A stretch of 64,000 bases of DNA, from the NCBI RefSeq assembly GCF_051132615.1, contig NZ_CP152375.1:2232001-2296000 (forward strand), in the 5' to 3' direction. Every line of letters begins with the position of its first letter. The first letter of the stretch is position 1. This DNA comes from G051132615 sp051132615 (GTDB taxonomy: Bacteria; Pseudomonadota; Gammaproteobacteria; Burkholderiales; Neisseriaceae). The notes beneath the pieces were generated by a model. That model saw only the letters and a list, made by a program, of their open reading frames with translations. It did not search any database and had not been told where the DNA came from. The translations under genes were made by a program, and so were the position numbers. Shown in pieces: positions 53,674 through 62,513 of the stretch.

Positions 53674-54585
53674 TTATAAATCAAACAATGCATCAATTTG
53701 TTTTAATTGTGTTTGATTTAATGCACCACCATAATTTCTGGAGAGTGGCCCCATATAACCGTACATTTTGCCCACAGTGGTTTTGATTGTGGTGACAAAA
53801 TCTTCGCCAATTGTGTAAATGGCGGATAATCGACCGATTTCTTGATGTAGCTTAGCAACTTCGGTTAAGTTGCCTTGATGGTAAGCCTGAATAATGTGCG
53901 CAAATAATTCAGGTACCACATTATTTAACCCAGAAAGCACACCTGAACCCCCATTCATTAGGTTTGGCACAAGGTATTCGTCGAATCCAGCAAAAATGGA
54001 GAAATCGGTTCGTACTTCAGCCATAGCTCGTACAATGGCACGAGTATGTGATGCACAATCAACCGTGTCTTTAATGCCCACAAATTTGGGCAGTTTTTTA
54101 GCCAGTTCAACAACCAAATTGGCTGTTAAGTCACAATTGGTTCGCGCAGGGAAATTGTAAATTAACCAGTTACCATTAAAGCGTTGGTCTAAAGCTTCAT
54201 AGTAGGCCAATAGCTGTACAGGTGTTTGGGCATAGTAATAATGGGGTAGCGCCATGACTGCCTCATAGTTATGCTCATAAGCTGTGTGTGCTAAGTGAAC
54301 CATATCATCCACACAAGTGCTGGAAACATGAGCAATCATGGGTAGGTTGGTCATTTTACGCGCGGTTTTAATCAGCTCAAGACGCTCTTTCATGCTTAAT
54401 GTGGCGAATTCACCAATACTGCCCATGAGCAAAATACCATCAATCCCCGATTGAGTGAGCCGATTAAAATGCTGTTCCAGTGCATGAAAATCAATTTGCC
54501 CTTGTTCATTAAAAGGGGTTACCGAGGGGCACCAAGCCCCACGAAATAGTGGTTGGCCCGATGCTTTTGCTTCTTGTTGAGTCAT
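53674..54585 (-). CDS. DapA-family aldolase, probable 2-keto-3-deoxy-L-fuconate aldolase
   Basis: This 303-residue DHDPS/NAL-superfamily class I aldolase has GAWCPSVTPFNEQGQIDF near the start, the GSIGEFATLSMKER loop near residue 55, the tyrosine in LIYNFPARTNCDL near residue 140, and the Schiff-base lysine in FVGIKDTVD near residue 170. Genuine DapA has a different substrate pocket, and the position as last gene of a fucose operon points to cleavage of 2-keto-3-deoxyfuconate to pyruvate and L-lactaldehyde, the role proposed for the DapA homologue (Cj0481) of the Campylobacter fucose cluster. It lies 28 bases after the fucO-like gene. Confidence 0.8.
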   Translation of the reverse strand: MTQQEAKASGQPLFRGAWCPSVTPFNEQGQIDFHALEQHFNRLTQSGIDGILLMGSIGEFATLSMKERLELIKTARKMTNLPMIAHVSSTCVDDMVHLAHTAYEHNYEAVMALPHYYYAQTPVQLLAYYEALDQRFNGNWLIYNFPARTNCDLTANLVVELAKKLPKFVGIKDTVDCASHTRAIVRAMAEVRTDFSIFAGFDEYLVPNLMNGGSGVLSGLNNVVPELFAHIIQAYHQGNLTEVAKLHQEIGRLSAIYTIGEDFVTTIKTTVGKMYGYMGPLSRNYGGALNQTQLKQIDALFDL

Positions 54586-54613
54586 TTTTTATCCTTTATT
54601 TTTATTTGGTTGG

Positions 54614-55768
54614 TTACATTGCTTTTTGATAAAGTGCGATTGTTTGTTCTAAATTAACAGGCCGTGGGTTGCAACCTGCACAAGCATCTTTTAAGGCATT
54701 TTGCGCCATGGTTTCAAAGTCAGATTCTTTTACACTTAACTCTTTTAAACCTTTTGGAATACCAATGCGCGCAGATAGTTGACGGATTGCGGCAATTGCT
54801 TTGGCGTTGGCTTCTTCGGTACTTAAATGAGTTGTGTCTTCACCAAAAATTTCGGCAATTTTTCTGAGTTTGTCGCCTGTATGGCTGGCGTTAAACTCTT
54901 CAACAACAGGCAGTAAAATGGCATTACATACACCGTGAGGTAAGTCATACATTCCACCCAGTTGATGTGCCATTGAGTGTACATATCCTAAACCAGCATT
55001 GTTAAAAGATAAACCTGCAATAAATGAGGCATAGGCCATATTGTTGCGTGCCTCGATATTTTGTCCATCTTGTACGGCTGTTTCTAAAGATTGAGCAATA
55101 AGGCGAATGGATTCTAAAGCAATGGCATCTGTTAAACCATATGCACCAGTTGAAACATAGGCTTCTATTGCATGGGTTAAGGCATCCATACCTGTTGCCG
55201 CAGTTAGGGAAACGGGTTTATTTAACATTAACAGTGGATCATTAACTGAAATAGCGGGTAGGCAGTTTTTATCCACCATCACCATTTTAATATGTGTGTC
55301 TTCATTGGTGATGACGTAGTTAATGGTCACTTCACTGGCTGTACCTGCGGTTGTGTTAATGGCCACGATTGGTGCCGATTTTTTAGTTGATTTGAAAATG
55401 CCTTCATAATCTTTAATCTCGCCACCATTGGTGACTAAAATGGCTATTGCTTTAGCGGCATCTTGGGGGGAACCGCCACCAACTGAGACAATAAAATCAC
55501 ATTGTTCGGTTTGATATGCTACCAAGCCATCATGTACATTTTTCATGGTTGGGTTAGGTTGAATTTGGCTGTAAATATGGTATTGAATACCTGACTCATC
55601 TAATACATCCGTTACTTTTTTTACAATACCTGCATCAATTAATGGTTGATCACTGACAAGCAATGCCTTTTTATAACCGAGCTCTTTTACTTGGGGACCA
55701 ACAAGTTTTAATGAGTCTGGGCCAATATTATTAATGGCTGGCCAGTATATGGTTTTTGCTGTTTCCAT
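54614..55768 (-). CDS. fucO: iron-containing alcohol dehydrogenase, FucO-like lactaldehyde reductase
   Basis: The 384-residue group III alcohol dehydrogenase has an NAD-binding region with FIVSVGGGSPQDAAKAIA near residue 92. Metal ligands are in GMDALTHAIEAYVS (Asp and His near residue 195) and in LGYVHSMAHQLGGMYDLPHG (two His, split here at MYD). In E. coli FucO reduces L-lactaldehyde to 1,2-propanediol; the operon context and pathway product support the same role. The Campylobacter cluster uses an aldehyde dehydrogenase at this step instead, so carbon flow here may favour reduction. Confidence 0.82.
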   Translation of the reverse strand: METAKTIYWPAINNIGPDSLKLVGPQVKELGYKKALLVSDQPLIDAGIVKKVTDVLDESGIQYHIYSQIQPNPTMKNVHDGLVAYQTEQCDFIVSVGGGSPQDAAKAIAILVTNGGEIKDYEGIFKSTKKSAPIVAINTTAGTASEVTINYVITNEDTHIKMVMVDKNCLPAISVNDPLLMLNKPVSLTAATGMDALTHAIEAYVSTGAYGLTDAIALESIRLIAQSLETAVQDGQNIEARNNMAYASFIAGLSFNNAGLGYVHSMAHQLGGMYDLPHGVCNAILLPVVEEFNASHTGDKLRKIAEIFGEDTTHLSTEEANAKAIAAIRQLSARIGIPKGLKELSVKESDFETMAQNALKDACAGCNPRPVNLEQTIALYQKAM

Positions 55769-55790
55769 GATGATTTCCTTTCAATATAAA

Positions 55791-57113
55791 TTAGTGTGTT
55801 TTGTGCAGTTTGTGGTAAGTGGCACCATAGATAACCACCACAACAAAACAAAATAAAGGCAAAATATAGGAAGTAGAAATATGGCTACTGTCGGCAACCT
55901 TACCCATAAAGAAGGGCATAATGGCACCGCCTACAATGGCCATAATCATAAAAGAGCTGCCTAATTTGGTTTTTGAGCCTAGGTTTTTCACCCCCATGGC
56001 AAAAATGGTGGGGAACATAATTGAAATAAAGAAGAAAATACCCACAACCGCAATAACCGATACATAGTCAATCGCAGCAGCAGCAAGTGCTGATAAAATC
56101 ACACAAATCACACCATAAATGGTTAATAGTTTAGCAGGTGCAACTTTGGTCATAATACCTGTACTGGCAAAGCGGCCGATCATCAAACACAACATGGCAA
56201 TGGATAATAGGTAAGCACCTTTTTGGCTGGTAGCCTCTGGCCAACATTCAACGGTTAAATTAATAAAGAAGGCACCTACACCAACTTGTGCTGCGACATA
56301 AACAAACTGAGTAAACACACCAAATACAAATTCTTTATGTGCCCAAATCGAGTTTTTGCCTGTTGTGGATTCTTGCGCATCCAGTTGAGCTTCATTGCTT
56401 CTTAAATCAGGAAGAGGGGTTTTGGCAATAAAGCACATTAAGCATAAAACCACTATGGCAATCACAACATAAGTCACCATCACTGCTGTTTGTCCACCGC
56501 CTGCATCGCTAACGGCTTGTGCTGCTTTTTCTCCTCCTTCAAAAAACAGTAACCCGCCAATTAAAGGGCCTACAAATTGGCCTAAGCCATTAAAAGATTG
56601 AGAAAGGTTTAAACGGGTTTCTGCTGTATTAGGATCTCCCAGCGCAGCCGAATAAGGGTTCGCTGCGGTTTCTAAACAGCCAAGTCCTAAAGCCAGTACA
56701 AATAGCGCCACCAAGAAAAAATAAAAACTATTGGCATTGGCTGCTGGCACAAACAGTAAGGCACCTACTGCATAAAGTAATAGCCCCATAATAATGCCTG
56801 CTTTATAGCCTTTTTTCTCCATAAAAAGACCAGCAGGCAGTGCAATCACAAAGTAAGCACCAAAGTAAGCCGCCTGAATTAAGCCAGATTGAGCTTTGGT
56901 GACATGCAAGGTTTCTTGAAAGTGTTTATTGAGCACATCGACCAGACCATAGGATAAACCCCACATAAAAAACAAGGTGGTTACCAATATAAAGGCTGTT
57001 CTATATTTAGGGTCAGTAATTTTTGCTTTTGTCATGGTGTGATCCTTTTGGTTATTGTTCGTATTTTTTGCTACAGAGCTGACAATTGACTCTGTTGTGT
57101 TTGTTTCACTCAT
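55791..57113 (-). CDS. fucP: L-fucose:proton symporter
   Basis: The 440-residue major facilitator transporter closely follows FucP: FILVTTLFFMWGLSYGLVDVL near residue 35 (in two parts), LNKHFQETLHVTKAQSGLIQAAYFGAYF (in parts), and GLGCLETAANPYSAALGDP near residue 142. The proton-relay acidic residues D46 and E135 of E. coli FucP have likely equivalents in DVLNKHF and CLETAANP. An N-terminal 25-residue hydrophilic extension could instead be upstream of a start at MTKAKITDP. It sits in the middle of the fucose operon. Confidence 0.9.
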   Translation of the reverse strand: MSETNTTESIVSSVAKNTNNNQKDHTMTKAKITDPKYRTAFILVTTLFFMWGLSYGLVDVLNKHFQETLHVTKAQSGLIQAAYFGAYFVIALPAGLFMEKKGYKAGIIMGLLLYAVGALLFVPAANANSFYFFLVALFVLALGLGCLETAANPYSAALGDPNTAETRLNLSQSFNGLGQFVGPLIGGLLFFEGGEKAAQAVSDAGGGQTAVMVTYVVIAIVVLCLMCFIAKTPLPDLRSNEAQLDAQESTTGKNSIWAHKEFVFGVFTQFVYVAAQVGVGAFFINLTVECWPEATSQKGAYLLSIAMLCLMIGRFASTGIMTKVAPAKLLTIYGVICVILSALAAAAIDYVSVIAVVGIFFFISIMFPTIFAMGVKNLGSKTKLGSSFMIMAIVGGAIMPFFMGKVADSSHISTSYILPLFCFVVVVIYGATYHKLHKTH

Positions 57114-57227
57114 AGCCGCTTCCTATCTTCGTTATCTGTAAAATAGAGTGGGTTTGTAAAAATGTTGAGTGTGTGTTTGACCAAAGGCAGACAATTTTAT
57201 GTATGCCTTGTCGCTGTTTTTTTGATG

Positions 57228-57575
57228 TTATGGTTGTTTGCTTAAGTCAAATATCTGCTCCATTAAAACCCATTTGCTGCCATCTGGGGTCCAAGGAGTA
57301 GGCTTTTGAAACCGCCACATTTGTTCTTCCCATTTGATCACGGTTGGGTTGTTGTTTAGCTGTGCAGAGCGTTCAAAAGAAAAGGTTTCATCAACATCCA
57401 TAATCATGAATAAGCGGGTACCAAGACGCCATATTTGCATATCCACTATGCCACTGTGGCGAATGTTTTGGGCGACCTCGGGCCATATTTGTTGGTGAAT
57501 GGTTTCGTATTCTTTAATCAGGTTAGCCTCATCCACTAAATCCAAAGCCTGACAATATCGCGTGATTTTGCTCAT
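57228..57575 (-). CDS. L-fucose/L-rhamnose mutarotase (RhaM-like)
   Basis: From ATG 57575 (MSKITRYCQALDLV) the product is 115 residues, overlapping the SDR stop by four bases; the longer frame adds 17 residues within the SDR gene. The family pattern EYETIHQQIWPEVAQNIRHSGI near residue 18 (in two parts, with the active His in YETIHQQIWPEV) and QIWRLGTRLFMIMDVD near residue 45 identify the RhaM/YiiL group. In the C. jejuni fucose cluster the homologue is Cj0488. It interconverts sugar anomers, supplying the one used by the dehydrogenase. Confidence 0.85.
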   Translation of the reverse strand: MSKITRYCQALDLVDEANLIKEYETIHQQIWPEVAQNIRHSGIVDMQIWRLGTRLFMIMDVDETFSFERSAQLNNNPTVIKWEEQMWRFQKPTPWTPDGSKWVLMEQIFDLSKQP

Positions 57576-58354
57576 GCTGTTAAGGCCCTGTCTAAATGTG
57601 TATAACCGCCGTCTGGAATAATCCATTGACCTGTTGTGTGAGAGGAACGTGGAGAAAGAATAAATACTGCGGTATCGGCCATTTCTTCCACTGTTGTCAT
57701 GCGTTTTTCTAGGGGAATATTGCGGGTAATGGTTTCTAATTTTGCTTGAGGATCATCAAAAGTGTTGATCCATTTTTCATAAAGTGGCGTCCAGACTTCT
57801 GCTGGAATCAGGCAATTGACACGGATACCATCTTTTAAATAAGAAGCCGCCCATTCTCGGGTTAAAGAAAGCTGCGCACCTTTTGCCGCAGTATAAGCAC
57901 TTGTGTTTCCTTGACCTGTAAGTGCTGTTTTTGAGCTGACATTTAAAATAGTGCCTTTGGTTTTTTTAAGCTCATCAATACAAAAATGTGCCATGGTAAA
58001 ATAATGGATTAAATTATTTTCTAATGATTTTCTAAAAGCATTAGGTTCATCTTCTAAAGCAATACCATCATTGGCGCCAGCACAATTAACTAAACCATCT
58101 ATTCGGCCTAATTTGTGTACAACTTCTTTTATGGCATTTTCAATACCTGAGTCGTTATTGGCTAAATCCAGTTTGATGAATAATGTTTTAGGCTGTAAAT
58201 CATAAATCACACTGGCAACTTCTTCTGTTAAGTCACTGCGTCCAAAAATAACGGGAATCGCACCTTCACGTGCCAATGCCACCGATATTCCGCCACCAAT
58301 GCCTGAACCGCCTCCAGTGATAATATAGACTTTGTCTTTAATAAATAAATCCAT
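57572..58354 (-). CDS. SDR-family L-fucose dehydrogenase
   Basis: This 260-residue classical short-chain dehydrogenase has the cofactor loop ITGGGSGIGGGISVALARE near residue 12, NCAGAND near residue 88, and the catalytic Ser-Tyr-Lys set in LNVSSKTALTGQGNTSAYTAAKG (Ser near 140, YTAAK near 153). The end DGGYTHLDRALTA is typical. In the Campylobacter pathway FucX (Cj0485) oxidises L-fucose to L-fucono-1,5-lactone; this gene has the same neighbours, so that role is likely. It overlaps the mutarotase gene by four bases. Confidence 0.83.
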   Translation of the reverse strand: MDLFIKDKVYIITGGGSGIGGGISVALAREGAIPVIFGRSDLTEEVASVIYDLQPKTLFIKLDLANNDSGIENAIKEVVHKLGRIDGLVNCAGANDGIALEDEPNAFRKSLENNLIHYFTMAHFCIDELKKTKGTILNVSSKTALTGQGNTSAYTAAKGAQLSLTREWAASYLKDGIRVNCLIPAEVWTPLYEKWINTFDDPQAKLETITRNIPLEKRMTTVEEMADTAVFILSPRSSHTTGQWIIPDGGYTHLDRALTA

Positions 58355-58382
58355 GTTACTTCTCCTAAAAGGGACATTCGTA

Positions 58383-59228
58383 TTAACTTAATTGATAAAC
58401 TTTTTTTGCATTCATTCCCCAAATAGCATTTTGCTCATCTTGGGTTAGGTTATTCATAGCCTGTTCGACCAAACTATATACTTGGGCGTATTGACCGCTC
58501 AGTAAACATACAGGCCAGTCCGAGCCAAACATGAGCCTATTGGGGCCAAATAGTTCTAATGCAACTTCTATATAAGGCAATATGTCTATTTGCTGCCAAT
58601 GATTACCAGCTTCTGTAATCAAACCAGATAATTTGCAATACACATGTTTTTGCTGTGCTAATGGTTGTAAGCGCTTTTGCCAGTCTTTTGCACTTTCGTG
58701 CCCAATATTGGGTTTACCAACATGATCCAGTACCAAAATAGCTTGATCATGTCTTCGACAAAAATCTGTTGCTGCTGCCAGATCTTTTGCATGAATCAAA
58801 ACTTCATAAATTTTGTTCTGATTAAGGACAATATCGACCCCCCGATTAAATGCTGGGTCTGCTAAAAATTCAGCAGGTTTGGGCTCATCTTGAACAATGT
58901 GACGATAACCTTTGATGATTGAATATGCTTGCCATTGTTCCAGTTCTTTTTCTAATGATGGGCTACGTAAATCAAGCCAACCAATAACCCCTAAAATCCA
59001 TGGGTTTTGTTGTGCTAGCTGGGTGAGAAATGCTGTTTCTTCGTTTGTTTGACGAGCCTGTACAGCAATACAGCCATCAAAGCCATGTTTTTGTAAAAGA
59101 GGGTATAAGTCGTTTGGTAAACGATCCTGTTTCAGTGCAGGCATCTCATCCGTAATCCAGCTATAATCACGGTCTTGGTATACCCAAAAATGCTGATGCG
59201 CATCCACACGTTTAATTTGATGAGTCAT
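58383..59228 (-). CDS. amidohydrolase 2 family L-fuconolactonase
   Basis: The 281-residue TIM-barrel hydrolase has the metal motif VDAHQHFWVYQD at the start, LVLDHVGKPNIG near residue 170 and MFGSDWPVCLL near residue 237. This is the amidohydrolase 2 family that includes L-fuconolactone and L-rhamnonolactone hydrolases. It would open fuconolactone to L-fuconate, the step between the SDR and the dehydratase. It lies 15 bases after the dehydratase gene and 28 bases before the SDR gene. Confidence 0.85.
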   Translation of the reverse strand: MTHQIKRVDAHQHFWVYQDRDYSWITDEMPALKQDRLPNDLYPLLQKHGFDGCIAVQARQTNEETAFLTQLAQQNPWILGVIGWLDLRSPSLEKELEQWQAYSIIKGYRHIVQDEPKPAEFLADPAFNRGVDIVLNQNKIYEVLIHAKDLAAATDFCRRHDQAILVLDHVGKPNIGHESAKDWQKRLQPLAQQKHVYCKLSGLITEAGNHWQQIDILPYIEVALELFGPNRLMFGSDWPVCLLSGQYAQVYSLVEQAMNNLTQDEQNAIWGMNAKKVYQLS

Positions 59229-59243
59229 TGAGCACCTCCTGTT

Positions 59244-60845
59244 TTATAAAGAAACATTGCGTTTCCAGAACAAAAAGTCGTATTGTTCTAAACGATCTGC
59301 TTGAACAATATATTCGCCACTGGCCGTTGCGATCACTTTTTCCAGCAATTGTTCTGCCACTTCTTGCAAAGGTACCCCTTCTATAACAGGCCCACAGTCA
59401 AAATCGATCATATGAGGTAATTTTTGTGCCACTTGTGTATTGGTGGCAATTTTCAGTACAGGAACAATCGGGTTTCCTGTAGGGGTGCCTAAACCAGTAG
59501 AAAAAATCACAACATTGGCTCCAGCTGCTACTTGGCCTGTGACTGCCTCTAAGTCATTGCCTGGTGTACACACTAAAGATAAACCTGATTCAGCCATAGG
59601 TTCGCTGTAATCGACTACAGCACTAATAGGGGCATTGCCTGCTTTTTTTGCTGCACCCGTTGATTTAATGGCATCTGTAATTAAGCCATCTTTAATATTG
59701 CCTGGGCTAGGGTTGTCAGAAATTGATGCACCACAACTATTGGCTTCTTGTTCATAATGTTGCATGAGTTCTAAAAAGTGTACTTTGTCTTGTTCATGAA
59801 TACAGCGAGACACCATATTGCCTTCTGCGCCACATAATTCAGGAAATTCTGCTAAGGCTGAGGCACCACCCAGTGTCACCACAATATCGGAAACAATGCC
59901 CATAGCAGGATTGGCAGAGATACCTGAAAAACCGTCAGAGCCACCACATTTGACCCCAATTTTTAATTTCGATAAAGGCACAGGCTGACGTTTCACTTCA
60001 TTAGCTAGCTTAAGTTGTTCAAATGTTTGTTTAATGGCTTGTGCCATCATTTCATCTTCACTGGCCCATTCTTGCTGTTTGAAAAACAAATAAGGCTTAT
60101 TAAATTGAGGATTTCTCTCTTTTAACACTTGATCAAAAATAGAAACTTGGGCTTTTTCACAGCCTAAGCTAAAGACAGTAATACCGGCTACATTTGGGTG
60201 ATCAGCATAAGCGGCCAATACTTTACATAAAGATTTTGAGTCATATGCGGTACCGCCACAGCCGCTATTCACCGTTAAAGTACGAATACCATCTATATTA
60301 GGAAAAGGGCGGTTAGGCGTTATAGGTTTTTCAAGGGTAGTTTGACCCAATAAAGATAAAGTTACATCACTATATTGGTCTTGGCTATATCCTAAAGGTT
60401 TCGCTAATGCCTCTTGAAGTTTTTGTACATTACGGTTTTGACAAAAAACCAGTGGAATAATCAGCCAGTAATTAGCTGTGCCCACACGCCCATCTTCACG
60501 TATAACACCCTTGAAAGTACGATTTTGCCAGCCACTCACATCTGGTGCGGTCCAATGATAAGGTTGGTTATCTGTTAATTGAACTTGTTTTGCATAATGT
60601 TTAATGTTTTCTGTTGTGACCCGTTCACCTTTTTTTAATGGTTTGGTTGCTTTGCCTACAGGTACGCCATACATATAAACAATATCACCAACAGCTCTGT
60701 CTTCTGTCACAAATTTATGTTTTGCCGGCACGTCGGTGATTAAGGTATAAGCTTGTCCTTGCCAGTGAACGGTTTGCCCCGCCGTTAGGTCTTTTAATGC
60801 GACCATTAAATTGTCATCAGGGTGAATAAGTAAGGTTTTTTGCAT
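59244..60845 (-). CDS. UxaA/altronate-dehydratase-family enzyme, probable L-fuconate dehydratase
   Basis: From ATG 60845 (MQKTLLIHPDDNLMVALKDL) the product is 533 residues, longer than E. coli UxaA (495). An N-terminal SAF domain (residues about 10-100) is followed by the GD/UxaA catalytic domain with YWLIIPLVFCQNRNV near 125, TVNSGCGGTAYDSKSL near 205, GCEKAQVSIF, VKCGGSDGFSGISANPA near 305 and the late CTPGNDLEAVTGQVA. Cysteines in these motifs suit the iron-dependent site. In Campylobacter UxaA homologues sit in the fucose cluster. It is the first operon gene. Confidence 0.83.
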   Translation of the reverse strand: MQKTLLIHPDDNLMVALKDLTAGQTVHWQGQAYTLITDVPAKHKFVTEDRAVGDIVYMYGVPVGKATKPLKKGERVTTENIKHYAKQVQLTDNQPYHWTAPDVSGWQNRTFKGVIREDGRVGTANYWLIIPLVFCQNRNVQKLQEALAKPLGYSQDQYSDVTLSLLGQTTLEKPITPNRPFPNIDGIRTLTVNSGCGGTAYDSKSLCKVLAAYADHPNVAGITVFSLGCEKAQVSIFDQVLKERNPQFNKPYLFFKQQEWASEDEMMAQAIKQTFEQLKLANEVKRQPVPLSKLKIGVKCGGSDGFSGISANPAMGIVSDIVVTLGGASALAEFPELCGAEGNMVSRCIHEQDKVHFLELMQHYEQEANSCGASISDNPSPGNIKDGLITDAIKSTGAAKKAGNAPISAVVDYSEPMAESGLSLVCTPGNDLEAVTGQVAAGANVVIFSTGLGTPTGNPIVPVLKIATNTQVAQKLPHMIDFDCGPVIEGVPLQEVAEQLLEKVIATASGEYIVQADRLEQYDFLFWKRNVSL

Positions 60846-61050
60846 GACAAGCTCCAATGATGTTCAAACTGATTTAGTGCCGAATAAGAATCGTTGCATC
60901 AACCATAAATAATTTATAAGAAAGCGAATACGCAAAAATGACCCAAAATTGTGCAAATTCTTTGAAATGAGAATAGTTCTTGAGTAAAAGAGAAGGGTTT
61001 TGACCAAAGTCAAACTAAAAAGGGTATAAAAAAAGCAGGCTCAAAAAATA

Positions 61051-61896
61051 TTATGAAGGACTTTGCTGGATTTTGCGGTAATTTCTGGGAGACATGCTTT
61101 TTTGCTGTAAAAAGCCACGGTTAAAAGATGAAATTGAATCAAAGCCTACTTCTTGGCTGATTTGGGTAATTGATTTTTCTGTGTGTTTGAGTAAGTGGCA
61201 GGCGCGTTCCACTCGGATCGATAATAAATACTGTGAAAAATTTTTACCTGTTTGTTCATAAAAGAAACGAGAGAAGTGACTGCGAGAGAGGTAAAAGTTT
61301 TCCGCAACTTCTTCAACCAATAATTTACGATGAGCGTTTTTATTGATGAAATATAAAATATCTTGCAGTTTTGCGTATTTTTTATGTTTAAAGGGGTCTT
61401 TAGGCTGATCAGATAATACGTCTGATTCTTTTTGGATAGATAATTTTTTTAATAAGAATAACAGATTAATGGCTTGTTCTAGGCCTGTTTTTGCCAAAAT
61501 CAGTTTGATGATGTCTGATTCTGCATGGCTCATTTTTTCGCGAAAAATAATCCCTGCTGATGCTTTGTGTAAAAAAGCCTTAATTTCCTGTGTGAGTTCA
61601 CAATCAAAAAAACCAGGCGTAATAAAATCATAGTTAAATAATAAAGAAATAGATTGATGATTACTGCTTTTTTCTAAAAATTCATGTGGTACCCAAGGCC
61701 CTAATACCAGAATATCTCCTTGAGAGTATTGCTTTTGTTGTTCGCCATATTGTAAACAGCCTAAGCCAGATTCAATATACACAATCTCAAATTCTGGATG
61801 AGCATGCCAAGTTGAACGAAAATCATGTGTAATGGTTTGGAATGCCAAGCAAGAACTGCTGGGAATGGTTCTTTTATAGACACTCGCTTGTGACAT
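61051..61896 (-). CDS. AraC-family regulator of the fucose operon
   Basis: I choose ATG 61896 (MSQASVYKRTIPSSS, ribosome site aaaggaaat, 281 aa) over the longer frame. An N-terminal cupin (residues about 20-90: WHAHPEFEIVYIESGLGCL; GDILVLGPWVPHEF) senses the ligand. The C-terminal AraC domain has YLSRSHFSRFFYEQTGKNFS and the signature SITQISQEVGFDSISSFNRGF. It is encoded directly upstream of the operon on the same strand, about 205 bases before the first enzyme gene, and probably activates it in response to L-fucose or a pathway intermediate. Confidence 0.85.
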   Translation of the reverse strand: MSQASVYKRTIPSSSCLAFQTITHDFRSTWHAHPEFEIVYIESGLGCLQYGEQQKQYSQGDILVLGPWVPHEFLEKSSNHQSISLLFNYDFITPGFFDCELTQEIKAFLHKASAGIIFREKMSHAESDIIKLILAKTGLEQAINLLFLLKKLSIQKESDVLSDQPKDPFKHKKYAKLQDILYFINKNAHRKLLVEEVAENFYLSRSHFSRFFYEQTGKNFSQYLLSIRVERACHLLKHTEKSITQISQEVGFDSISSFNRGFLQQKSMSPRNYRKIQQSPS

Positions 61897-62122
61897 AAAA
61901 ATTTCCTTTACACTAAAGTAATTGTATAACCTGAGTGACAATAAGGTTAAGGTAGCTTATTTCGAGATAAAAGACAAGCTTGGTTTAGGGAAATATATAT
62001 AGATAAGTATAAATATTTAATTGCCTTAAATTTCTAGATATAACTTTTTGATTTTATTTTTAATTATATAAATTTTATATAAAATCATATCAATTGCAAA
62101 CGGGATATATGCTGGCGAATAA

Positions 62123-62380
62123 TTAGGGTAAAGCGATGAAGAAATTTTTTAAATCCAGTTTGGTTTCTTCTGCTAAAAACTTGTCTGCAATCCCTTCTAT
62201 GGCGCTTTGAATACCATACAACATATGCAAGCAAGCATCAGAGTCTTGTTGGGTTTTAATCAGTAAAAATGCTTGTTTACTGCCTATTTGGCGTAATTTC
62301 TCTGGTGTGTCAATGCCAACAGCCAGTAAATTTTGAGCCAGTATTTTGCCAATATTAGGTAATTTGAGTAATTCGTCCAT
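62123..62380 (-). CDS. TfoX C-terminal-domain protein
   Basis: From ATG 62380 (MDELLKLPNIGKILAQNLLAV) the product is 85 residues; earlier in-frame methionines would add 7 to 15. It matches the stand-alone TfoX_C domain, a helix-hairpin-helix fold (LPNIGKILAQNLLAVGIDTPEKL, in parts; then IGSKQAFLLIK and LHMLYGIQSAIEG). Full-length TfoX/Sxy regulates competence, but stand-alone C-terminal proteins have no established role. It is separated from the ammonia-lyase gene by a terminator. Confidence 0.8.
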   Translation of the reverse strand: MDELLKLPNIGKILAQNLLAVGIDTPEKLRQIGSKQAFLLIKTQQDSDACLHMLYGIQSAIEGIADKFLAEETKLDLKNFFIALP

Positions 62381-62463
62381 TAAACCACCAACCTTAATCA
62401 TTGAAAAGTGAGTAGGGTAGAACAATGAATTTAAGTGATGCTAAAGCCAGTTAATCATAGAGT

Positions 62464-62499
62464 AAAAAAGCCATTGGTTAGAATCCAATGGCTTTTTTC
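62464..62499 (-). terminator. terminator of the eutBC-like gene
   Basis: AAAAAAGCCATTGG (62464-62477) pairs with CCAATGGCTTTTTT (62485-62498). On the minus strand T residues follow the stem, 15 bases past the stop. Confidence 0.9.
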
Positions 62500-62513
62500 A
62501 ACAAAATAATAAG

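Noticed and set aside
53674..54585. dapA (lysine biosynthesis)
   Set aside because: The family is right, but the gene is the last member of a sugar-acid operon and the homologous Campylobacter gene belongs to fucose use; lysine synthesis is unlikely.
57601..57630. Second CRISPR-like repeat (ataaccgccgtctgg)
   Set aside because: No matching GGCGG arm after the loop; it is coding sequence of the SDR gene.
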